A DNA stretch of 64,000 bases, from the NCBI RefSeq assembly GCF_000067045.1, contig NC_010125.1, positions 460,001-524,000 of the forward strand, written 5' to 3'. Shown piece by piece: positions 34,174 to 43,468 of this stretch (positions are counted from its first letter, which is position 1; every line of letters begins with the position of its first letter). Both the position numbers and the translations under genes were made by a program. The stretch comes from Gluconacetobacter diazotrophicus PA1 5 (lineage in GTDB: Bacteria; Pseudomonadota; Alphaproteobacteria; Acetobacterales; Acetobacteraceae). The notes beneath the pieces are model-generated. The model had not been told where the DNA came from and did not search any database. It saw only the letters and a list, made by a program, of their open reading frames with translations.

Positions 34174-35157
34174 TCATGCGCCGTTTTCCTCGTCGTCCGG
34201 CAGGGCGGTGACAAAGGCGCAGACCAGCGCGCTGTAGAGTTGGTGGCGACGGTGGTCGCGCACATAGCGCGGCGTGATCTGCGCCACGCGCGATTTGGTC
34301 CGTACCGACGCGTACCAGTGTACGACGCAGGTTCGCGGGCGCAGCACCTCCCGCGCCCGGACCTGCCGGCTGAAGCGGAAAAGATGCTCTGAAATCTCGG
34401 GCGGCACCGGGTAGAACACGGCCGGATCGTGGACGGTCAGGTCGCCGGTCCAGTCAGGTCCGGCCTGCCGCTGCAGCAGATGCGGTCCCAGGGCATAGGG
34501 CCGCACCCGCTGTTCCGTGGACAGGGCCAGCATGGCATGCAGGCAGGCGTCGATCCACGGAGCGCCCGGCTCCGCACCCAGCACGGCATTGTTCATGCCG
34601 CGCGGATAGAAATGCTCGATATGGCGAAAACCCTTCCAGCCATGCGGGATGATGCGGAACGCCTTGCGCGCCAGGGACAGCCCGACATGCCGCGCCCGGA
34701 CGGCGGGCGAACGCGACGTGCGCACGGCATGCGGCCATACGATGCGCTCGGTGCCGACGAATTGCCGGGCGCCCAGCAAGGGACGGAACGATGCCGTCGT
34801 GATCGTGTCCATGTCCAGATACACGCCGCCTTCCCGATACAGGATCGCGACCCGCAGAATATCCGCCCGCTGCACCGGCGTAGCCACCGAATCATAGAAC
34901 GCGACCAGTCGGCCCGCGTCGAGGCCCGCCGCCCGTTCCACCTCCGTCAGGTACCGGACCGGGTCGATGTGCGAAAGCCGGACCTTCGGCGCGCGTTCCA
35001 GCGCCCGCCGCTCCGGTCCCTCCGCCAGCGCGTCGGTGTGATGCAGGACGATATCGGCCATCCCGCTGTTCTCGGCGGCCGAAAGGACGGCGAAGACATA
35101 GGCCCAGGGAAGGGTCGGACCGATCCAGCAGAAATGTACACAGGCGGGTATTGTCAT
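34174..35157 (-). CDS. Glycosyltransferase with DXD motif (GT32-like)
   Basis: 327 residues. The sugar-binding DXD block YREGGVYLDMDTIT is near residue 120 and the N-terminus MTIPACVHFCWIGPTLP matches capsular/OCH1-type transferases. A TTG at 35193 would add 12 residues but has only a weak SD. Cytoplasmic, no clear membrane segment. Convergent with the repressor gene. Confidence 0.82.
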   Translation of the reverse strand: MTIPACVHFCWIGPTLPWAYVFAVLSAAENSGMADIVLHHTDALAEGPERRALERAPKVRLSHIDPVRYLTEVERAAGLDAGRLVAFYDSVATPVQRADILRVAILYREGGVYLDMDTITTASFRPLLGARQFVGTERIVWPHAVRTSRSPAVRARHVGLSLARKAFRIIPHGWKGFRHIEHFYPRGMNNAVLGAEPGAPWIDACLHAMLALSTEQRVRPYALGPHLLQRQAGPDWTGDLTVHDPAVFYPVPPEISEHLFRFSRQVRAREVLRPRTCVVHWYASVRTKSRVAQITPRYVRDHRRHQLYSALVCAFVTALPDDEENGA

Positions 35158-35208
35158 GACGTCCGGCTTGCAGGGGAAAGATACAGGAGGCAAGGGCCTT
35201 CCCGCCTT

Positions 35209-36654
35209 CTATCGTAACGGGGCCCCGGTGCCATCAGGCCGGCTCAGGATGACGATCCGGGCGAAGCGCGTGTCGCGGATGGTATAGGTCCGGTGGATGA
35301 AATCGGTAATGGGCGTCGGACCGTTCATGGCGGCCCGTGACGCGGGTGCCGCGGCATCCAGCACGAAGGCGGCATAGGCCCCGCGCGTGACCGCGTCGCG
35401 GAACGGGGTCATGGACGCACCCGTCGCGATTGCCAGGTTGGCGTTGAACAGGTCGATGACGAAGGGCTTGCCCGCCCAGTAGCACAGCAGCGGGGCCTCG
35501 CATCCGACCGGGCCGGGGATGGCGGCGATGCGATCTATAGCTTGCTGCCATGCGTCGCGTTCATGCTGCAAGGCGGACAAGTCACGCATGGCGTGGGGCA
35601 GGGTGACCGGCAACTCGATCAGAGCGGGCAGCATCGCCACCAGCGCCAGCCTCCGGCGTTGGCGGTCCGTGCGGACCAGCGGGCTGGACAGGGCCACGCC
35701 GGTCGCGAGCGACAGCGCGATCAGAAGCTCGAACTGCGCATTGTATGCTACCCCGACGCCGGTCCGCTGCACGACGCCCAGCCCCAGCGCGAGCATGGTG
35801 AACAGGCAGACGAAGCCATAGGGGCTGCCCATCGACCCGCGTTGCCGCCAGGTCAGCCACAGCGGCGGAACCATACCAACCATGCCGACCGCGTTGGTCA
35901 GTCCCAGGATCGCGCGCCGGGCAAGGTACAGCCGCTTGTATCCAAGGATGTCGGCAAACATCTGTTCGCCTTCCAGCCCGCCCAGGATCGACACGGTGGC
36001 GGCTATCCCAACGATGCCGCAGGCACACCAGGCCAGGGCGGCGCGCCGGTCGCGCAGCGCCAGCCAGATCGTCAACGACAGTGGCAGGGCCAGGATATTG
36101 TGCTTGATCAGCCCACCCACCACCATCAACCCTGCGGCGAGGCAGATTCCGCCCGGACGCGTGACGGGCAGCGTGCTGCGCAGGACAATCGCGCAGGCCG
36201 CCAGCATCAGCGCGTGGGCCAGCCATTGCGGATCGTCCGTCCCGATATAGATGGGATAGAACGATGCCCCGCACAGCACGAACAGCAGCGCCCCGAACAG
36301 CGCGCCCTGCCACGACGCGCCCAACTGCCGCGCGATGTGCGCGATCAGGGCCGCGCAGGCCAGGAAGGATGCCATCGCCACCAGCCGCCCGGCCAGCAGG
36401 ACATCGCCGCATATCCACCCCAGCGCGCCGACAACGTAGAATGACAGCGGGGGATAATTGTCGAAGACCATGCTGTCCGCGCCGGGATAGAGCGGACCCA
36501 GGGCGGGATGGATCGCCCGCATCGCGAAATAGGCGTTCCACCCTTCGTTATGATTCAGCGGGACATGCGCGCCCATCGCAAGGATGGGGTAGGCGAGCAG
36601 GATGCCACCGAGCAGCATCATCGCCGTCAGGACCGGCGTCAGCGACTGTCTCAT
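35209..36654 (-). CDS. Polytopic membrane glycosyltransferase-like protein (GT39/ArnT-like)
   Basis: 481 residues with about ten membrane helices. The first periplasmic loop has NHNEGWNAYFA and FDNYPPLSFYVVG, in the place where GT-C enzymes carry their catalytic acid. Such proteins transfer sugars from polyprenyl-phosphate carriers. The ATG at 36654 lacks a good SD; no better start is visible. Divergent from the next GT4 gene. Confidence 0.75.
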   Translation of the reverse strand: MRQSLTPVLTAMMLLGGILLAYPILAMGAHVPLNHNEGWNAYFAMRAIHPALGPLYPGADSMVFDNYPPLSFYVVGALGWICGDVLLAGRLVAMASFLACAALIAHIARQLGASWQGALFGALLFVLCGASFYPIYIGTDDPQWLAHALMLAACAIVLRSTLPVTRPGGICLAAGLMVVGGLIKHNILALPLSLTIWLALRDRRAALAWCACGIVGIAATVSILGGLEGEQMFADILGYKRLYLARRAILGLTNAVGMVGMVPPLWLTWRQRGSMGSPYGFVCLFTMLALGLGVVQRTGVGVAYNAQFELLIALSLATGVALSSPLVRTDRQRRRLALVAMLPALIELPVTLPHAMRDLSALQHERDAWQQAIDRIAAIPGPVGCEAPLLCYWAGKPFVIDLFNANLAIATGASMTPFRDAVTRGAYAAFVLDAAAPASRAAMNGPTPITDFIHRTYTIRDTRFARIVILSRPDGTGAPLR

Positions 36655-36915
36655 CACAGGGCGGATCGCGGTGTCCGCGCTGGTGGCCGGGGCGGGAAGG
36701 GAAAACGGAAATCCATGGAATCGTCTCTCGGATGACGCAGTACGGCAGGTGCCCTGGCTGATGGCACGTGGGGCCACACGATGAAATGTCTTTGTGGCAA
36801 CATATTGTAATATATCCGCGCGCGCCGCCCCGCCCGGACCGCCGCTTCGCTTTGCCCGGCGCAGCCTGTAGGGTGCGCGCGGGCCATCATCCGCCCCATC
36901 CACAGGGACGCTGTA
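36655..36915. promoter_or_regulatory. Divergent intergenic region in the polysaccharide cluster
   Basis: 261 bp between divergent glycosyltransferase genes. It contains a short AT-rich patch (around 36783-36815) that is the best candidate for promoters, but no convincing -35/-10 pair or operator could be read. Confidence 0.35.
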
Positions 36916-38103
36916 TTGCGCGAGATCGTTCTCTTCCGTCAGAATCTGTTCCGGGTTTCCGAGGTCTTCATCACCCAGCAGGCGCAGGCCCTGCGCCGGC
37001 ACGTACCGCTCTATACGGGGCGCCTGCGCTACGGCGCCGGTCCATCCGGCGCACGGGCCCTGCTGTTGCGCGACCTGTGGCGCCACATGGCGTGGCCGCG
37101 AATCGCCGCCCAGATGCTGACGCGCGATTCCGCACCCTACCTGCGGCTGCTCGCCGGCCATGCGCCGGCCCTGGTGCATGCGCATTTCGGGGTGGACGGG
37201 GTCTATGCCCTGCCGCTGGCGCGGCGCCTGGGCGTGCCGCTGGTCACGACGTTCCATGGATTCGATGTCACCCTGTCCACGGCGCGCTATCTGGCCTCGC
37301 CCGCCTGGATGAACTATCCGCTTCATCGCCGCGCCCTGGCCCGGCAGGGGCAGCTTTTCCTGTGCAATTCCGGTTTCCTGCGCGACCGCGCGCTGGCGCT
37401 GGGCTTTCCCGCCGACCGGACCCGCGTGCATTATATCGGCGTGGATTGCACGTTGGTGCGCCCCCGCGACCCGGGCGAGGAAACGCCGACCATCCTGCAT
37501 GTCGCCCGCCTGGTGGAATTCAAGGGGACCGAATACCTGCTGCGCGCCTTCGCGCGCCTGGCACCGCGCCATGGCACAGCGCGCCTGGTCATCATCGGCG
37601 ACGGGCCGCTGCGATCGCGGCTGGAAGCTCTGGCCCGTGCCCTGGACATCGGCACGCGGGTCTCGTTCCTCGGCGCGCAGCCGCATCCGGTCGTGATGGA
37701 CTGGATGCGGCGGGCGGCGATGCTGGTGCTGCCCAGCATCCTGACCGCCAGCGGCCGGGTCGAAGGGCTGGGCATGGTCCTGCTGGAAGCCGCGGCGACC
37801 GGCGTACCCGTGATCGGCTCCCGCGTGGGCGGCATTCCCGAAGGCATTGCCGAGGGGCGAAGCGGCCTGATCACGCCGCCTCGCGACGTGGACGCCCTGG
37901 CGGCGGCCATCGGAACATTGCTGGCCGACCCGGCGCTGCGGGCCACGATGGGCGGGCAGGCACGCGCCTTCGTCACCCGGCAATTCGACCTGCGGCGGCA
38001 GACCGAAATCCTCGAAGGCTATTACGACGACCTGGTCCGCGCGAACCGTTCCCGGCAAGACGCGGCGAAGGTGGCTATCGCGGGCGCCGCCTCCTCCCTA
38101 TGA
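36916..38103 (+). CDS. Glycosyltransferase family 4
   Basis: 395 residues from a TTG start. GT-B fold with VHAHFGVDG and TTFHGFDVTLS in the acceptor half and VARLVEFKGTEYLLRAFA plus EGLGMVLLEAAATGVP in the donor half. The stop overlaps the radical SAM gene. Likely adds a sugar to a lipid-linked surface glycan. Confidence 0.9.
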   Translation: MREIVLFRQNLFRVSEVFITQQAQALRRHVPLYTGRLRYGAGPSGARALLLRDLWRHMAWPRIAAQMLTRDSAPYLRLLAGHAPALVHAHFGVDGVYALPLARRLGVPLVTTFHGFDVTLSTARYLASPAWMNYPLHRRALARQGQLFLCNSGFLRDRALALGFPADRTRVHYIGVDCTLVRPRDPGEETPTILHVARLVEFKGTEYLLRAFARLAPRHGTARLVIIGDGPLRSRLEALARALDIGTRVSFLGAQPHPVVMDWMRRAAMLVLPSILTASGRVEGLGMVLLEAAATGVPVIGSRVGGIPEGIAEGRSGLITPPRDVDALAAAIGTLLADPALRATMGGQARAFVTRQFDLRRQTEILEGYYDDLVRANRSRQDAAKVAIAGAASSL

Positions 38104-39146
38104 TGCGGCCCCTTTTCCCGGTTCCGCCCGGTTCCTCGGACGACATGGTAACGATGAACGATATTTCCCTGGCCAATCGCTTCAAGAACCTGCGCGCGGG
38201 CGTGCGCTTCGCGGCCAAGGCCATCGGCACGCGCTACACGCCCCTGCTCGCCCAGGTTGTGGTGACGCGAAAATGCAACCTTGCATGCGGCTATTGCAAC
38301 GAATTCGATGATTTCTCGGCCCCGGTGCCGCTGGAGGTGCTGAAGGCGCGGGTCGATCATCTGGCGACGCTGGGGACGGCCTCGATCACCTTCACCGGGG
38401 GCGAGCCGCTGCTGCATCCCGACCTGGACAAGATCGTGCGCATCGCGCGCGACCACGGCATGATCGTCACCACCATCACCAACGGCTTCCGCCTCTCGCG
38501 CGCCTGGATCGACCGACTGAATGCCGCCGGGCTGCAGGGCATGCAGGTCAGCATCGACAACATCACGCCCGACGACATCTCGATGAAGAGCCTGTCCTCG
38601 GTCGAGGGCCGGCTGGCGCTGCTGTCCGAACATGCGCGCTTCAAGGTGAACGTGAATTCGGTGCTGGGCGTGACGGGCGAGCGTACCCAGGATGTGGTCA
38701 CGATCGCCGAAACCGCCGCGCGCTACGGGTTGCAGCATTCCGTCGGCGTGCTGCACGACCATTCCGGCGCGTTGAAGGCGCTCAGCGACGAACAGATGAA
38801 GGCCTATCGGCGGGTCACGGAAATTTCCCCGTCGCTGGTCCACACGCTGAATTACCGCCTGTTCCAGAAGAACCTGATGCACGGCCAGCCGAACGACTGG
38901 AAGTGCCGGGCCGGCGCGCGGTATCTGTACGTGACCGAGGACGGGGTCGTGCATTGGTGCTCGCAGCAGCGCGGCTATCCCGGCATTCCGCTGCTGGAAT
39001 ACGGCCCCGATGACCTGAAGCGCGAATACGACACGAAGAAGAACTGCGCGCCCACATGCACCCTCAGTTGCGTGCACCAGATGAGCATGTTCGACCGCTA
39101 TCGCGGCGCCCAGCACCGAAGCGACCCCGTCCCAATACCCGGATAA
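38103..39146 (+). CDS. Radical SAM protein with C-terminal cysteine cluster
   Basis: 347 residues from ATG 38103; starts at 38145 or 38154 are also possible. The 4Fe-4S motif is CNLACGYC near residue 58, followed by FTGGEPLLHPD. The C-terminus carries WKCRAG, HWCSQQ and CAPTCTLSC, a pattern like SPASM-type auxiliary clusters. It overlaps the upstream glycosyltransferase, which suggests modification of a sugar or lipid of the same pathway. Substrate unknown. Confidence 0.85.
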   Translation: MRPLFPVPPGSSDDMVTMNDISLANRFKNLRAGVRFAAKAIGTRYTPLLAQVVVTRKCNLACGYCNEFDDFSAPVPLEVLKARVDHLATLGTASITFTGGEPLLHPDLDKIVRIARDHGMIVTTITNGFRLSRAWIDRLNAAGLQGMQVSIDNITPDDISMKSLSSVEGRLALLSEHARFKVNVNSVLGVTGERTQDVVTIAETAARYGLQHSVGVLHDHSGALKALSDEQMKAYRRVTEISPSLVHTLNYRLFQKNLMHGQPNDWKCRAGARYLYVTEDGVVHWCSQQRGYPGIPLLEYGPDDLKREYDTKKNCAPTCTLSCVHQMSMFDRYRGAQHRSDPVPIPG

Positions 39147-39157
39147 CAACCGGGTTT

Positions 39158-39178
39158 CCAAAGGGCTACGCCCTTTGG
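39158..39178. terminator. Bidirectional hairpin between convergent genes
   Basis: Perfect 9-bp stem CCAAAGGGC / GCCCTTTGG with a TAC loop, 11 bp after the radical SAM stop and just before the flippase stop. A second small hairpin, CAAGGG/CCCTTG, covers that stop codon. No long T-run. May serve both transcripts, or be one copy of a dispersed repeat. Confidence 0.6.
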
Positions 39179-39182
39179 CGGG

Positions 39183-40505
39183 TCAAGGGCTGAACCCTTG
39201 CCTTTTCATGCGCAAGAACGGAAAGCAGCGCGTGGACAGGATCAGCGCCTCGGCAAACAGGGTGGCGACACCTGCCCCGTCCACGCCCCAGAGATGCGCC
39301 AGCCCATACAGGATCGGCAGCGACAGCACGGTGGCGGCAATCCGGCTGGCGAACAGTTGCTGGGCCCAGCCCAGCGAGAACAGCACCGGTTCCAGCGGCA
39401 CGTCCCACAGATCCAGGATCGCCGCCGTGGTCAGCAGCATCAGCAGCGGCAGGTTGTCCGGCCGATGGATGGCCAGCAGGCTGTGGAACACCCAGGGGCC
39501 GACGCTGGCCGCGACCAGCAGCGCCACGATGGAAAAGATGCCCAGGGCCAGGAAGATGCGGCGCATGACGCGCCACATGCCGGCCCAGTCCTTGCGGTCG
39601 CGCAGGCGGATCAGTTCGGGATACAGGGCGGGAGTCAGCAACTGGGCCGGCTGGGCCAGCGCGTCGCAGACATGCCAGGTGACGCTGTAGATCGCGGTGG
39701 CGGCGGGATCGGTCGCGGCACCCACCAGCAGCACCGCCATGCGCGCGGTCAGTGACGACACGGCCTGGTCGCCGCTGGTCGACAGCGTCAGCCGCCAGAT
39801 GCCGTCGATCCGGCTCAGCCAGCGCGCGCCCAGGATACGGAACCCCGTGAAGCTCGGGGTATCGCGGATCGCCCGCCACGCCGCCAGCGAATTGGTGCTG
39901 AAGGCCATGATCGTGCCGGCATACCAGACCGCCAGGAACGCGGGCAGGCTCCAATGCAGGCACAGCCCCGCCACGGTGCCCAGCAGCCGGGTCAGCATCA
40001 TCGCCACGTCGGCCATGGCCGACTGCCGGAACCGGTTCGTCAGGCGCAGCACGCCCAGCGCGCAGCACGTGTTCATGACCAGGATCGAGGTCATGTAGAG
40101 CATCGCGGCACCCTGGTCGGCGACCGGCCAGCCCAGCACGGGGCCGAACCACGCCACCCCCGCCAGGGCCAGGCCGCACCCGGCGGCGGCGCCCGCGATG
40201 TCCAGCAGGAAGCAGTGGCGCAGCAGCGTCTGGAACCGGTCCCGCTCGCCCTCGTCCTCGCCGTGGGCGAACAGGGTGCTGCCGAAATGCAGCAGCGGCT
40301 GCCAGGACTGGAAGCGCGTGGCCACCGAAAACGATCCCGCGCAGGCATGGATCAGCAGCAGCACACCATAATCGCGCAGCCCCAGGGCCCGAACCGCCAG
40401 CGCCGTGTTGGCAAAGCCCAGGACCCCGGCCATGCCCTTGCCGCCCAGCAGGTATCCGGTATTGCGGAAAATCCGGGCGGTCAGTCCCGTGTCGTGGCTG
40501 CTCAC
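39183..40505 (-). CDS. Polysaccharide flippase (Wzx/MOP family)
   Basis: 440 residues with about 12 hydrophobic helices. The N-terminus has GYLLGGKGMAGVLGFANTALAVRALG, the pattern of O-antigen/exopolysaccharide flippases. The GTG start lies 13 bp after the stop of the MotB-like gene, so it may be the last gene of that operon. Probably flips lipid-linked oligosaccharides made by the neighbouring glycosyltransferases. Confidence 0.85.
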   Translation of the reverse strand: MSSHDTGLTARIFRNTGYLLGGKGMAGVLGFANTALAVRALGLRDYGVLLLIHACAGSFSVATRFQSWQPLLHFGSTLFAHGEDEGERDRFQTLLRHCFLLDIAGAAAGCGLALAGVAWFGPVLGWPVADQGAAMLYMTSILVMNTCCALGVLRLTNRFRQSAMADVAMMLTRLLGTVAGLCLHWSLPAFLAVWYAGTIMAFSTNSLAAWRAIRDTPSFTGFRILGARWLSRIDGIWRLTLSTSGDQAVSSLTARMAVLLVGAATDPAATAIYSVTWHVCDALAQPAQLLTPALYPELIRLRDRKDWAGMWRVMRRIFLALGIFSIVALLVAASVGPWVFHSLLAIHRPDNLPLLMLLTTAAILDLWDVPLEPVLFSLGWAQQLFASRIAATVLSLPILYGLAHLWGVDGAGVATLFAEALILSTRCFPFLRMKRQGFSP

Positions 40506-40518
40506 CCGCCGCTCTGTC

Positions 40519-41499
40519 CTATCGGTCCGTCAGGCGGAATTCGATCCGCCGGTTGCGGGCGAAGGCGGCGGGGGTTTCATGGGTGTCCAGCGGCTGGAAG
40601 TCGGCGAAGCCGGTGGCGGCCAGGTGATGCGGGCTGATGCCCTCGGCGATCAGCAGCTTGACGACCGTGATCGCGCGGGCCGACGACAGTTCCCAGTTGC
40701 TGGCGAAGGCACTGTGGATCGGCTGGCGGTCCGCATGGCCGTCCACCCGCAGGATCCAGGGGATCGAGGCCGGGATCTGGGCCGAGACCTGATGGAAGGT
40801 CCGGGCCAGGGCGCGGATGTCGGCGATGCCCTTGGGCGACAGTTCGGCGCCGCCGGGCGGGAACAGGACTTCGCTCTGGAACACGAAGCGGTCGCCGACG
40901 ACCTGCACGCCGTCCTGGTTCTGCAGGATGTCGCGCAGCCGGCCGAAGAACTCCGACCGATAGCGCTGCAACTGCTCGACCTTGTCGGCCAGCGCCACAT
41001 TCAGCTTCAGCCCCAGATCGTCGATCTTGCGGTCACGGTCGCGGATCTCGTTCTGCGAAATGTCCAGCACCGCCATCGCGGCCGACAATTGCTGGCGCAA
41101 CTGCTCCAGTTGCGAACCCAGATCCGTGACCTGCTGCTGGCTGGCCTGGGCCAGATGCGCCTGGTTGTCGCGTTCGGGCGTGGTCTGCGCGACCTGGGCG
41201 GTCAGCGACGTTTCCATCGCCGCGTCCTTCTCGTGGGCCGCGCGCAGCGATGCGACCGAAAGCTGCAGGGAATGGTTCTGCCCGCGTTCCAGCGACAGCA
41301 TGTCGTTCAACTGCGCGACCTGGTGCGCAAGCTGGTCCATGGCCTGCTGCCGCTTGTTCAGCACCACGGACAGGAATGCCTGCCCCAGCACGAAGACCAG
41401 CAGGACGAAGATGATGACCATCAGCAGGGTGGACAGCGCGTCCACATATCCCGGCCAGGCGTCCAGCCCGGCATGGGTCTGGCGGCGACGGCGTGCCAT
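40519..41499 (-). CDS. MotB-like stator protein with OmpA-type peptidoglycan-binding domain
   Basis: 326 residues. One membrane helix near 18-45 carries the conserved proton-binding Asp20 (YVDALSTLLMVII). A long coiled coil spans about 50-160, and the OmpA/MotB domain (LRVDGHADRQP, NWELSSARA, NRRIEFRL) fills the C-terminus. No flagellar genes are nearby, so it is more likely a stator of another proton-driven envelope machine. Partner is the MotA/ExbB-like gene 15 bp upstream. Confidence 0.88.
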   Translation of the reverse strand: MARRRRQTHAGLDAWPGYVDALSTLLMVIIFVLLVFVLGQAFLSVVLNKRQQAMDQLAHQVAQLNDMLSLERGQNHSLQLSVASLRAAHEKDAAMETSLTAQVAQTTPERDNQAHLAQASQQQVTDLGSQLEQLRQQLSAAMAVLDISQNEIRDRDRKIDDLGLKLNVALADKVEQLQRYRSEFFGRLRDILQNQDGVQVVGDRFVFQSEVLFPPGGAELSPKGIADIRALARTFHQVSAQIPASIPWILRVDGHADRQPIHSAFASNWELSSARAITVVKLLIAEGISPHHLAATGFADFQPLDTHETPAAFARNRRIEFRLTDR

Positions 41500-41514
41500 G
41501 GCGTCCCCCCGCGA

Positions 41515-42603
41515 TCAGGGCGTGCCGCGCGCGCCGGCGGGCGCGGACGCCGCGACGGTGCGCGCCAGCAGGCGCAGGTCGCTGCGAATGTCGGTCGCCA
41601 CCTGGGCGCGGCCCTGTTCCATGTCCGTCAGGATACGCGTCAGCAGCGTCTCGATCCCGCGCAGATGGGCGTGGCCGGATTCGTCGGCCATGCGCTGCAT
41701 CAGGGTGTGGTTGGCGCGCATCGTCTCGGTCATCGCGCCGATCCGCTCGTTCAGGCTGCCCAGCAGGGCCTGCTGCTGCATGCGCCCTTCCTCGCCGCGC
41801 GCGATCAGGGTCTGCAGCTTTTCCAGGTTTTCGGCCGTCTGCTCCAGCAGCGCCTGGACATAGGCCGGGACCCCGGCCTCGCTTCCGTCTCCGGCGCCCA
41901 GGCCGGAACCGATACGGGTCAGGCCGGCCAGCCATTCTTCCAGGTCGTTGAAGAAGCGGTTCTGCGCCTGCCCGGCCGTCAGGTCCAGGAAGCCCAGCAC
42001 CAGCGCGCCGGCCAGGCCGAACATCGATCCCGAAAACGCGGTGCCCATGCCGTGCAGCGGCTGGGCCAGCCCGGTCTTGAGCTGGTCGAACATCACGTTC
42101 AGGTCGGCCGAACCGACCGACAGGCCGCCAATCACGTCGGCGATCGACCCCACGGTCAGCAGCAGGCCGTAGAACGTGCCCAGCAGGCCCAGGAAAATCA
42201 GCAGCCCCGTCATGTAGCGCGACAGTTCCCGCCCCTCGTCCAGGCGCGAGGACAGGCTGTCCAGCATCGACTGCATCGCCGGGGTGGACAGCACCAGCCG
42301 GTCGGTGCGGCTGCGCGTGGCCAGCATCGAGGCCATCGGCGCCAGCAGCCGGGGCGGGGTGGGCGGGGCCAGCCCGGCCCGGGCGCTGGCGCAGCGTGTC
42401 ACCCAGCGGACCTCGGGAATCAGGCGCAGCACCATCCGGATATTCCACGCGATGCCGAACGCCAGGATTCCCAGGATCAGCCCATCCAGGACCGGATTGT
42501 TGAAGAAGGCGGCGAACAGCGTGCGCCACAGAAGGGCGGCCACCAGCACGACGGCCGCCAGGAACAGGGTGATGCGCAGAAGATAGGTCGTGGGCTGGGT
42601 CAC
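41515..42603 (-). CDS. MotA/TolQ/ExbB-family proton channel protein
   Basis: 362 residues. N-terminal membrane helices at about 10-25 and 38-55, then the channel core with two helices around 145-175 (LLIFLGLLGTFYGLLLTVG) and 195-225 (GTAFSGSMFGLAGALVLGFLDL). A C-terminal helical tail of about 100 residues is longer than in TolQ/ExbB. GTG start overlaps the stop of the OmpA-like gene. Confidence 0.86.
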   Translation of the reverse strand: MTQPTTYLLRITLFLAAVVLVAALLWRTLFAAFFNNPVLDGLILGILAFGIAWNIRMVLRLIPEVRWVTRCASARAGLAPPTPPRLLAPMASMLATRSRTDRLVLSTPAMQSMLDSLSSRLDEGRELSRYMTGLLIFLGLLGTFYGLLLTVGSIADVIGGLSVGSADLNVMFDQLKTGLAQPLHGMGTAFSGSMFGLAGALVLGFLDLTAGQAQNRFFNDLEEWLAGLTRIGSGLGAGDGSEAGVPAYVQALLEQTAENLEKLQTLIARGEEGRMQQQALLGSLNERIGAMTETMRANHTLMQRMADESGHAHLRGIETLLTRILTDMEQGRAQVATDIRSDLRLLARTVAASAPAGARGTP

Positions 42604-43403
42604 GGTGCGGGGCGCGGCTCCGAAGGGGCGGGGGGGGAAGAAGCGGCAGAGGACGGAGAGGCGACCATATCGGACCGGGTCACGTCAACATGATCCGGGT
42701 TCGTGCCGTCCGGCGTGCCGGCGGGCGGCAGGCCGATGGCGCGGACATAGATGCGGGTCGAGGCGATGCCGGCATGGATCAGGATCGACCGGATGGCCAG
42801 CCCCCGCGACAGCGACACGCGCCGGGGCGTCGAGACGTCGTCGGGCAGCCCTGACGCCGTGGCGTCGATTTCGGCGCGGGCGTACGGGACCTGCAGCAGG
42901 GTGGCGGCAAAGCCCTTCACCCGGTCGATCATGGCGGCATTCATGTCCGCGTTGTCCCGGGCAAAGGTCAGGCGCAGCCCGGCCGGCAGGCCCTGCACCG
43001 TGCCGGTGGCGCCCGCGACCGCGACGGTTTCGGGCGGCGGGGCCGGCGGGTGCAGCGGCACGTCGACCACGGGCGGGCGGATGATGGGCGGCGGCGGCGG
43101 CGCGGCCGGAATGGGCGGCGGGGCGGCAGGTGCGGCCGGCCGGGCACTGGCGGCCTGCGGCGCGTGGGCCGTGGCTGTGGCTTGCGGCTGGGTCCTGGCC
43201 GCGGGGCGCGGATGCCGCGCCGTCGTGGCCCCCGGGGCGGTGTGCTTCGGCGCCGGCGCCAGCGTGGACAGGGCGCTGTCGTCGGTCGTGACCTGCGCCC
43301 GCGCGGCACCCGCCAGCGGCCCCGCCGCCAGCGCGGCGGTCAGGACGGTCAGGACGGCGCGGGGGCGGAGGACGAGGGACCGGGGGAAGAGAGGATGGGA
43401 CAT
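42600..43403 (-). CDS. Proline-rich periplasmic protein with OmpA-like C-terminal domain
   Basis: 267 residues: signal peptide ending AARAQ at about 37, an Ala/Pro-rich linker to about 125 that could span the periplasm, and a domain with LPAGLRLTFARDNADMNAAMIDRVKGFAATL and SLSRGLAIRSILIHAG, resembling an OmpA/MotB fold without the usual NX2LSX2RAX2V motif in full. Coupled to the MotA-like gene by a four-base overlap. Confidence 0.75.
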   Translation of the reverse strand: MSHPLFPRSLVLRPRAVLTVLTAALAAGPLAGAARAQVTTDDSALSTLAPAPKHTAPGATTARHPRPAARTQPQATATAHAPQAASARPAAPAAPPPIPAAPPPPPIIRPPVVDVPLHPPAPPPETVAVAGATGTVQGLPAGLRLTFARDNADMNAAMIDRVKGFAATLLQVPYARAEIDATASGLPDDVSTPRRVSLSRGLAIRSILIHAGIASTRIYVRAIGLPPAGTPDGTNPDHVDVTRSDMVASPSSAASSPPAPSEPRPAP

Positions 43404-43468
43404 GATCGGCGAAGCCTAAAGCAGATCGCCCCTCGGTCGAAGGGCGGAAAGCGTGACGGGCCCCCCGA

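Noticed and set aside
40405-42693. Plus-strand open frame of 762 codons opposite the MotA/MotB-like genes
   Set aside because: Low-complexity Gln/Arg/Gly product with no recognisable domain; the minus-strand genes explain the DNA.
40519-43403. Zorya-type antiphage system
   Set aside because: ZorA/ZorB are MotA/MotB-like, but no ZorC, ZorD helicase or ZorE nuclease gene is adjacent; the neighbours are a flippase and an OmpA-like protein.
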